From an uncultured Pseudomonas sp. (GTDB taxonomy: Bacteria; Pseudomonadota; Gammaproteobacteria; Pseudomonadales; Pseudomonadaceae), in the NCBI GenBank assembly GCA_937863915.1, contig CALMID010000465.1, positions 1 to 5,845 of the forward strand: a DNA stretch of 5,845 nt, given 5' to 3'. Under the pieces are notes generated by a model. That model was not told the DNA's origin. It did no database searches and worked only from the letters and a program-made list of their open reading frames with translations. The position numbers and the translations under genes were made by a program. Each line of letters opens with the position of its first letter. Position 1 is the first letter of the stretch. This document shows, piece after piece, positions 1 through 4,443 of the stretch.

Positions 1-228
1 GGCGAGTGGCGTGTGCTGGAGCCGGGCATGGCCCTGACTGTCGAGCCAGGCATCTACATCGCCGCCGACGACGAGCGCGTGGCGAAGAAGTGGCGCGGTA
101 TCGGCGTGCGCATCGAGGACGATGTGGTGGTCACCAAGGCCGGCTGCGAGATCCTCACCGGCGGCGTGCCCAAGACGGTTGCCGAGATCGAGGCGCTGCT
201 GGCCGCCGCGCGCGAGCAGGCGGCCTGA
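1..228 (+). CDS. pepP: Xaa-Pro aminopeptidase (aminopeptidase P), C-terminal end only
   Basis: This is the last 75 codons of a gene that begins upstream of the window; the full protein is about 440 residues in this family. PepP is a cytoplasmic metalloprotease of the pita-bread (M24) fold that removes an N-terminal residue preceding proline. The visible part has two of the family's five metal ligands: Glu in TVEPG (codon 43-45) and Glu in RIEDD (codon 115-117). It also has the [10 protein letters not shown] strand, closely matching what I recall of E. coli PepP. The tail [15 protein letters not shown] is the usual C-terminal helix. The stop TGA (226-228) lies one base before the ubiH start, so the two are probably translationally linked. 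pepP upstream of ubiH is a common gammaproteobacterial arrangement. Reading frame and family are clear; the start and the other metal ligands cannot be seen. Confidence 0.95.
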   Translation, partial: GEWRVLEPGMALTVEPGIYIAADDERVAKKWRGIGVRIEDDVVVTKAGCEILTGGVPKTVAEIEALLAAAREQAA

Positions 229-229
229 T

Positions 230-1414
230 ATGAGCCGCGTGCAGCTGGCGATTATCGGCGGCGGCCTGGTTGGGGCATCCCTGGTTCTGGCCCTGCAGGA
301 GGGCGCCCGGCAGCGTGGCTGGCGCATCGTGCTGATCGAGCCCTTTGCCCCCGGCAACAGTTACCAGCCCAGTTACGACGCGCGCTCCAGTGCGCTGTCT
401 TACGGCACCCGGCAGATCTACGAGCGCCTTGGCCTGTGGCCGGCGCTGAGTGCCCGTGCCGAGCCGATCCGCCAGATCCATGTCTCCGACCGCGGCCGCT
501 TTGGCGCCACCCGTCTCAGTGCCGAGAGCGAGGGCGTGCCGGCGCTGGGCTATGTGGTGGAGAACGCCTGGCTCGGCCAGTGCCTGTGGCAGGCGCTGGA
601 TGCCGAGGTGGTCGAGTGGCGCTGCCCGGCGGAGGTCACGGCCCTGCAGGCACTCGGCGACGGTTATCGCCTGACCCTGAATGACGGCAGCCAGCTCGAC
701 TGCGACCTGGCCGTACTGGCCGATGGCGGCCGCTCCGGGCTGCGCGAGCAGCTGGGCATTACGGTGAAAACCACGCCTTACGGACAGAACGCTCTGATCG
801 CCAATATCAGCACGGCCGAGGCGCATCAGGGCCAGGCCTTCGAGCGCTTTACCGATGAGGGCCCGATGGCCCTGCTGCCGCTGTCGGAGAACCGCAGTGC
901 GCTGGTCTGGACGCGTCAGGGCAGCGATGCCCAGCGCCTGGCGGCGTTGCCCGATCGCGAGTTTCTCGCCGAGCTGCAGCAGGTATTCGGCTACCGCCTG
1001 GGTGCCCTGACTCAGGTCGGTGCCCGGCATCTCTATCCGCTCAGCCTGGTCGAGGTCAGCGAGCAGGTGCGGCCGCATCTGGTGGTGTTGGGCAATGCCG
1101 CGCACAGTCTGCACCCCATCGCCGGGCAGGGCTACAACCTGTCGCTGCGCGATACCCTGGCGCTGGCCGAAGCCCTGCTGGACAGCCCGGCGACTCCCGG
1201 CGATTTCAGCGTGCTGCAGGACTACCTGCAGCGTCAGCGCCTCGACCAGCAGATGACCGTGGGCTTTTCCGATCAGGTGACCCGGCTGTTCTCCACTGCC
1301 CAGCCGCTGCTGGTGGCGGGGCGCAATCTGGGCCTGCTCGGCCTCGATCTGCTGCCTCCGGCCAAGCACTGGTTTGCCCGTCAGGCCATGGGCCTCGGCA
1401 CGCGGCCGCTGTAA
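230..1414 (+). CDS. ubiH: 2-polyprenyl-6-methoxyphenol hydroxylase UbiH (FAD-dependent)
   Basis: A 394-residue flavoprotein monooxygenase of the UbiH/UbiI/UbiF family. It uses O2 and NAD(P)H to hydroxylate the ring (C1 position) of the ubiquinone precursor, probably at the inner membrane with the other Ubi proteins. It has the N-terminal Rossmann motif GGGLVG (10-15) for ADP of FAD, an ARSSALS segment (51-57), the DG motif LADGGRSG (163-170) and the C-terminal flavin motif GNAAHSLHPIAGQGYNL (288-304). GN instead of GD in that last motif is, from memory, also seen in E. coli UbiH, and supports ubiH over ubiI. The start is ATG 230, one base after the pepP stop, with a weak Shine-Dalgarno GCAGG at 216-220. 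An in-frame opening reaches back to 122, but it overlaps pepP and would add 36 residues before the Rossmann motif. Length is normal and nothing is missing. Confidence 0.93.
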   Translation: MSRVQLAIIGGGLVGASLVLALQEGARQRGWRIVLIEPFAPGNSYQPSYDARSSALSYGTRQIYERLGLWPALSARAEPIRQIHVSDRGRFGATRLSAESEGVPALGYVVENAWLGQCLWQALDAEVVEWRCPAEVTALQALGDGYRLTLNDGSQLDCDLAVLADGGRSGLREQLGITVKTTPYGQNALIANISTAEAHQGQAFERFTDEGPMALLPLSENRSALVWTRQGSDAQRLAALPDREFLAELQQVFGYRLGALTQVGARHLYPLSLVEVSEQVRPHLVVLGNAAHSLHPIAGQGYNLSLRDTLALAEALLDSPATPGDFSVLQDYLQRQRLDQQMTVGFSDQVTRLFSTAQPLLVAGRNLGLLGLDLLPPAKHWFARQAMGLGTRPL

Positions 1415-1427
1415 AAATTCTGCTGTA

Positions 1428-1446
1428 GGGTGCCATGTTGGCGCCC
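1428..1446 (+). other. Small intercistronic hairpin between ubiH and the DUF4442 gene
   Basis: GGGTGCC (1428-1434) and GGCGCCC (1440-1446) pair over 7 bases with one G-U wobble, around the loop ATGTT. No T-run follows, so it does not look like an intrinsic terminator. It lies in the 46-base gap and ends 3 bases before the GAAGAG ribosome binding site of the next gene. It might affect mRNA processing or translation, or it may be chance in GC-rich DNA. Confidence 0.35.
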
Positions 1447-1449
1447 CGT

Positions 1450-1455
1450 GAAGAG
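1450..1455 (+). promoter_or_regulatory. Ribosome binding site of the DUF4442 gene
   Basis: GAAGAG lies 5 bases before ATG 1461 and only 2 bases before the in-frame GTG at 1458. The spacing favours ATG 1461 as the start, giving 160 rather than 161 residues. Confidence 0.5.
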
Positions 1456-1460
1456 ACGTG

Positions 1461-1943
1461 ATGAGACAAGCCAAACTGGCCCGCAAGGCGCGACTGCTGC
1501 GCTGGGCAATGAACTTCTACCCGCCCTACCTGGGCGCGGGCGTACGCATCCAGCATATCGCCGGCGACTTCCGCGAGATTCGGGTGAAGATGGGCCTGGG
1601 CTGGTACAACCGCAACTATGTCGGCACCCAGTTCGGTGGCTCGCTGTATTCGATGACCGATCCGTTCTTCATGCTGATGGTCATGGAAAACCTCGGCAGC
1701 GATTACATCGTCTGGGACAAGGCGGCCAGTATCGACTTCATCGCGCCGGGCAAGGGCCCGGTTTATGCGGATTTCCGTATCGACGAAGCACTGCTCGACG
1801 AGATTCGCCAGCACACCGCCGGCGGCGACAAATACCTGCCACAACTGCACGTCGACGTGCATGATGGCGACGGCACCCTGGTAGCGCGGGTGCACAAGAC
1901 TCTCTATGTGCGGCTCAAGCCGCGCGTGCGGCAAGCGGTTTAA
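1461..1943 (+). CDS. DUF4442 domain protein, hotdog-fold thioesterase-like
   Basis: A 160-residue protein with no signal peptide or membrane segment. I recognise the DUF4442 pattern: NFYPPYLGAG near residues 18-27, then GWYNRNYVGTQFGGSLYSM (47-65), DPFFMLM (67-73), and YIVWDKAASIDF (82-93). DUF4442 belongs to the hotdog-fold group related to acyl-CoA thioesterases, but its substrate is not established and I see no way to assign one here. The gene sits between two ubiquinone hydroxylase genes and ends 9 bases before the second, so it is probably co-transcribed with them. From memory, PA5222 of P. aeruginosa occupies the same place. A link to ubiquinone or lipid metabolism is inferred from position only. 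The start ATG 1461 is chosen on Shine-Dalgarno spacing; GTG 1458 is possible. Confidence 0.88.
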   Translation: MRQAKLARKARLLRWAMNFYPPYLGAGVRIQHIAGDFREIRVKMGLGWYNRNYVGTQFGGSLYSMTDPFFMLMVMENLGSDYIVWDKAASIDFIAPGKGPVYADFRIDEALLDEIRQHTAGGDKYLPQLHVDVHDGDGTLVARVHKTLYVRLKPRVRQAV

Positions 1944-1946
1944 GGA
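1942..1946 (+). promoter_or_regulatory. Ribosome binding site of ubiI, overlapping the upstream stop codon
   Basis: AAGGA shares two bases with the TAA stop (1941-1943) of the DUF4442 gene and lies 6 bases before ATG 1953. Ribosomes finishing the upstream gene stop on the ubiI initiation site, which suggests coupled translation. Confidence 0.75.
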
Positions 1947-1952
1947 ACAGCA

Positions 1953-3170
1953 ATGCGAGCGGATCTGATCATCGTAGGTGCCGGCATGGTGGGCAGCGCC
2001 CTGGCCCTGGCGCTCAAGGACAGTGGCCTGAGCATCCTGCTGCTGGATGGCGGCCCGCTCAGCCTGAAACCCTTCGATGCCAGCGCGCCCTTCGAGCCGC
2101 GCGTCAGTGCCTTGTCCGAAGCCAGCCGGCGTGTGCTGCTGCGTCTCGGCGCCTGGCCAGGCATCGTCGCCCGGCGCACCTCGCCCTACCGCGAGATGCA
2201 GGTGTGGGATGGCTCGGGCACCGGCTCGGTGCACTTTGCCGCGGCCAGCGTGCATGCCGAGGTGCTCGGTCATATCGTCGAGAACCGCGTGGTGCAGGAT
2301 GCCCTGCTCGAAGCCCTGTTCGACAGCGATATCGGCCTGCTGCCCAATGCCCGTCTGGAGCAGCTGCGCCGCAGCGGCGATGACTGGCTGCTGACCCTCA
2401 GCGATGGCCGTGAACTGCGCGCGCCACTGCTGGTGGCCGCCGATGGCGCCAACTCGGCGGTGCGCCGCCTGGCCGGTTGCGCCACCCGCGAGTGGGATTA
2501 CCTGCACCACGCCATCGTCACCAGCGTGCGCTGTGCCCAGCCGCATCAGCGGACTGCCTGGCAGCGTTTCACCGACGACGGCCCGCTGGCCTTTCTGCCG
2601 CTCAACCGCGAGGGCGACGAGCGCTGGTGCTCGATCGTCTGGTCGACCGTGCCGGCCGAGGCCGAGCGCCTGATGGCGCTGGACGAGGCGGCCTTCTGCC
2701 GCGAGCTGGGCAAGGCCTTCGAATGGCGCCTGGGCGAAGTGCAGCAGGCCGACCCTCGCGTCTGCGTGCCGCTGCGTCAGCGTCATGCCAAGCGCTATGT
2801 CGAGCCGGGCCTGGCCCTGATCGGCGATGCCGCCCACACCATTCACCCGCTGGCCGGGCAGGGCGTCAACCTCGGCTTCCTCGATGCCGCCGTGCTCGCC
2901 GAGGTGCTGCAGCATGCCCTAGAGCGTGGCGAGTCGCTGACCAGCGAGAAAACCCTGAGCCGCTTCGAGCGCCGGCGCATGCCGCACAACCTGGCCATGA
3001 TGGCCGCGATGGAAGGCTTCGAGCGTCTGTTCCAGGCCGATCCGCTGCCGCTGCGCTGGGCGCGCAATGCCGGCCTCAACTGGGTCGACGGCCTGCCCGA
3101 GGCCAAGAGCCTGTTCGTCCGTCAGGCGCTGGGGTTGTCGGGGGATCTGCCGGATCTGGCGCGCGCTTAA
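1953..3170 (+). CDS. ubiI: UbiI/VisC-like FAD-dependent ubiquinone hydroxylase
   Basis: A 405-residue paralogue of the ubiH product upstream. It has the Rossmann motif GAGMVG (9-14), PRVSALSE (49-56), the DG motif AADGANSAVR (162-171) and the flavin motif GDAAHTIHPLAGQGVNLG (291-308), which here has the usual GD. In E. coli UbiI (VisC) hydroxylates C5 of 2-polyprenylphenol in aerobic ubiquinone synthesis, using O2 and NAD(P)H. That role fits, because the neighbouring UbiH acts at C1. Members of this family differ in which ring carbon they attack and sequence alone does not settle it, so C5 is the likely but not certain assignment. Some databases would call it VisC or generic UbiH/UbiF/VisC/COQ6 hydroxylase. 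ATG 1953 has a good AAGGA site. The gene seems to be last in the pepP-ubiH string; no clear terminator follows it. Confidence 0.85.
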   Translation: MRADLIIVGAGMVGSALALALKDSGLSILLLDGGPLSLKPFDASAPFEPRVSALSEASRRVLLRLGAWPGIVARRTSPYREMQVWDGSGTGSVHFAAASVHAEVLGHIVENRVVQDALLEALFDSDIGLLPNARLEQLRRSGDDWLLTLSDGRELRAPLLVAADGANSAVRRLAGCATREWDYLHHAIVTSVRCAQPHQRTAWQRFTDDGPLAFLPLNREGDERWCSIVWSTVPAEAERLMALDEAAFCRELGKAFEWRLGEVQQADPRVCVPLRQRHAKRYVEPGLALIGDAAHTIHPLAGQGVNLGFLDAAVLAEVLQHALERGESLTSEKTLSRFERRRMPHNLAMMAAMEGFERLFQADPLPLRWARNAGLNWVDGLPEAKSLFVRQALGLSGDLPDLARA

Positions 3171-3188
3171 GTTCAGTTCTTCGCATGC

Positions 3189-3206
3189 CGCGATCTTGAT
3201 TTCGCG
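3189..3206. other. Weak inverted repeat in the gap after ubiI
   Basis: CGCGA (3189-3193) and TCGCG (3202-3206) could form a 5-base stem with an 8-base loop. No T-run follows, so I do not call it a terminator. It is the only structure I see between the ubiI stop and the next promoter and may be meaningless. Confidence 0.2.
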
Positions 3207-3239
3207 CAACACCTGGTAACGGCTGTGCTGGCAAGATGA

Positions 3240-3268
3240 TTGAGAAGGCGAATGGGAGTAACTATCAT
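3240..3268 (+). promoter_or_regulatory. Sigma70 promoter of the iron-binding protein gene
   Basis: The -35 TTGAGA (3240-3245) matches TTGACA at 5 of 6 bases. After exactly 17 bases comes the -10 TATCAT (3263-3268), which matches TATAAT at 5 of 6. Transcription would start near 3275, leaving a leader of about 27 bases with GAGG at 3290-3293 before ATG 3302. This is the best promoter in the window and it sets the start of the iron transport unit apart from the ubi genes. Inferred from sequence only. Confidence 0.7.
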
Positions 3269-3273
3269 TCGCC
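3247..3273. promoter_or_regulatory. 27-base palindromic operator, candidate Fur box
   Basis: Two 13-base arms flank the central A at 3260 and match at 11 of 13 positions; the outer 8 bases, GGCGAATG and CATTCGCC, are perfect. The palindrome covers the promoter spacer and the -10, where a bound repressor would block polymerase. Read as hexamers around the centre it is GCGAAT, GGGAGT, A, ACTATC, ATTCGC. That is the 6-6-1-6-6 layout of an extended Fur site (GATAAT, GATAAT, n, ATTATC, ATTATC), agreeing at 16 of 24 bases. With an iron-binding protein gene downstream, iron-dependent Fur repression is the natural inference. The inner left hexamer is poor, so another dimeric regulator is possible. 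As RNA it could also form a hairpin followed by AACTTTT, a weak terminator at best. Confidence 0.55.
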
Positions 3274-3301
3274 AACTTTTCCTGCTGCCGAGGCTGTTGT
3301 C

Positions 3302-4303
3302 ATGTCGATCCGCCAGTCGCTGTTTGCTGCCCTGAGTCTTTCTGCCCTTGCCGCCCCGGCCCTGGCCGCCGATGAGCTGGTGGTCTATTCCGCGCGGATC
3401 GACGAGCTGATCAAGCCGGTCTTCGATGCCTACACCGCCAAGACCGGCACGCCGATCAAGTTCATCACCGACAAGGAAGCGCCGCTGCTGGCGCGTCTCA
3501 AGGCCGAGGGTGCGAATACGCCTGCCGACCTGCTGATCACCGTCGATGCCGGCAACCTCTGGCAGGCCGAGCAGGAGGGTGTGCTCAAGCCGCTCAAGTC
3601 CTCCGTGATCGAGGCCAACATCCCGGCCCAGTACCGTTCCAGCACTGGCGCCTGGACCGGCCTGTCGCTGCGCGCGCGGACCATCTTCTACTCCACCGAA
3701 CGCGTGAAGCCGGAAGAGCTGTCGACCTACGAAGCCCTGGCCGACAGCAACTGGGAAGGCCGTCTGTGCCTGCGCACCAGCAAGAAGGTCTACAACCAGT
3801 CGCTGACCGCCACCCTGATCGAGGCCCATGGCGCGGCCAAGACCGAAACCATCATCAAGGGCTGGATGAACAACCTGGCCACCGATGTGTTTGCCGACGA
3901 CACCGCCCTGCTGCAGGCCATCGATGCCGGCCAGTGCGACGTGGGCATGGCCAACACCTACTACTACGGTCGCCTGCACAAGCAGCAGCCGTCGCTGAAA
4001 GTGAAGCCGTTCTGGCCGAACCAGGCCGACCGTGGCGTGCACGTGAATATGTCGGGTGCCGGCGTAACCGCCCATGCCCCGCACGCCGCCGAGGCGCAGA
4101 AGCTGCTGGAGTGGATGACCAGCGCCGAGGCGCAGAGCCTGTTCGCCGATGTGAATCAGGAGTACCCGGCCAACCCGGCGGTCAAACCGTCTGCCGAAGT
4201 CGCCGCCTGGGGCAGCTTCAAGGCCGACAGCGTGCCGATGGAAGTGGCCGGCAAGCGTCAGGCCGAGGCGACCATGCTGATGGACCGCGCCGGCTGGAAC
4301 TGA
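3302..4303 (+). CDS. Periplasmic Fe(III)-binding protein of an ABC transporter (FbpA/FutA/IdiA type)
   Basis: A 333-residue secreted protein. Residues 1-22 form a signal peptide (basic MSIRQS, hydrophobic core, APALA then cleavage before ADELVVYS). The mature part is a type 2 periplasmic binding protein that should capture ferric iron and deliver it to the permease encoded next. Supporting features are the opening strand ELVVYSAR with Tyr29, and NTYYYGRL with Tyr220-222, the site where this family uses adjacent tyrosines to bind Fe(III). [15 protein letters not shown] (153-167) is also typical of the FutA-like branch. The only two cysteines, Cys156 and Cys212, could form a disulfide; that is inference. 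ATG 3302 is preferred because the in-frame ATG at 3236 lies upstream of the promoter and would bury the signal peptide; GAGG at 3290-3293 gives the ribosome site. From memory it matches PA5217. Iron is likely; another metal cannot be excluded. Confidence 0.9.
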   Translation: MSIRQSLFAALSLSALAAPALAADELVVYSARIDELIKPVFDAYTAKTGTPIKFITDKEAPLLARLKAEGANTPADLLITVDAGNLWQAEQEGVLKPLKSSVIEANIPAQYRSSTGAWTGLSLRARTIFYSTERVKPEELSTYEALADSNWEGRLCLRTSKKVYNQSLTATLIEAHGAAKTETIIKGWMNNLATDVFADDTALLQAIDAGQCDVGMANTYYYGRLHKQQPSLKVKPFWPNQADRGVHVNMSGAGVTAHAPHAAEAQKLLEWMTSAEAQSLFADVNQEYPANPAVKPSAEVAAWGSFKADSVPMEVAGKRQAEATMLMDRAGWN

Positions 4304-4304
4304 G

Positions 4305-4374
4305 CACGATTGGCTGCGCGTCGGCCATGCTGCGTTGAAAGGAGCCTCGCCTGGCTCTAGCTCGCTCAATCGTG
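4305..4374. repeat. Nested inverted repeat just after the binding protein gene
   Basis: CACGATTG (4305-4312) and CAATCGTG (4367-4374) are perfect 8-base inverted repeats 54 bases apart. The pairing extends inward by one G-U and two G-C pairs. Inside, GGAGCC (4341-4346) and GGCTCT (4353-4358) form a second stem around a 6-base loop. The outer arm starts 1 base after the TGA stop. The layout resembles the palindromic elements often found after binding-protein genes, which can protect the upstream mRNA from 3' decay. It may also be one copy of a dispersed chromosomal repeat, which a single window cannot show. Confidence 0.5.
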
Positions 4375-4386
4375 GAACATCCCCGT

Positions 4387-4392
4387 TATACT
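4387..4392 (+). promoter_or_regulatory. Possible -10 element upstream of the permease gene
   Basis: TATACT matches TATAAT at 5 of 6 bases. The hexamer 17 bases upstream (4364-4369, GCTCAA) is a poor -35, so this is only a candidate. If real, transcription would begin near 4399, inside the left arm of the terminator stem. That transcript could not form the full terminator and would be free to enter the permease gene. Confidence 0.3.
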
Positions 4393-4395
4393 CGG

Positions 4396-4428
4396 CGCCC
4401 CGGCTCAAGCTGGGGCGTTGTGTTTTTT
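4396..4428 (+). terminator. Intrinsic terminator between binding protein and permease genes
   Basis: CGCCCCGGC (4396-4404) pairs with GCTGGGGCG (4409-4417) over 9 bases with one G-U, around the loop TCAA. A T-rich tail follows (4418-4428), ending in six T. This is a textbook rho-independent terminator in the + direction. It lies only 4 bases before the Shine-Dalgarno of the permease gene. It should end or reduce transcription coming from the binding protein gene. Confidence 0.87.
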
Positions 4429-4432
4429 GCCT

Positions 4433-4437
4433 GAGGA
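4433..4437 (+). promoter_or_regulatory. Ribosome binding site fixing the permease GTG start
   Basis: GAGGA lies 6 bases before GTG 4444, which opens the reading frame of the permease. No ATG occurs in this frame until codon 27, inside the first membrane segment, so the GTG start is well supported. Confidence 0.75.
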
Positions 4438-4443
4438 TCTTGC

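Noticed and set aside
122..229. Longer in-frame start for ubiH at 122
   Set aside because: It lies inside pepP in another frame, and its 36 extra residues are Arg/Pro-rich shadow sequence ahead of the Rossmann motif. ATG 230 fits the family start.
155..1486. Minus-strand open frame of 443 codons over ubiH
   Set aside because: Shadow of ubiH with low-complexity composition and no recognisable motifs.
1430..1864. Plus-strand 144-codon frame overlapping the DUF4442 gene
   Set aside because: Out-of-frame shadow; the DUF4442 frame has a recognisable family pattern and a ribosome site.
1206..2915. Long minus-strand open frame of 569 codons
   Set aside because: It is antisense to ubiH, the DUF4442 gene and ubiI. 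Long antisense frames are common in GC-rich genes, and the product (rich in Gln, His, Arg and Gly) resembles no family I know.
3247..3281. The 27-base palindrome as terminator of ubiI
   Set aside because: The stem is interrupted and the T-run (TTTT) is short and follows AAC. Overlap with a good promoter fits an operator better, though a dual role is not excluded.
3236..3301. Longer in-frame start for the iron-binding protein at 3236
   Set aside because: It precedes the predicted promoter, would place 22 polar residues before the signal peptide, and lacks a good ribosome site.
4335..4340. TTGAAA as the -35 for the permease promoter
   Set aside because: It lies 46 bases before the TATACT hexamer, far beyond the usual 16-18, and no -10 stands at the right distance.
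3173..4408. Minus-strand open frame of 411 codons over the binding protein gene
   Set aside because: Antisense to a clearly recognised gene; no domain, and no plausible start region.
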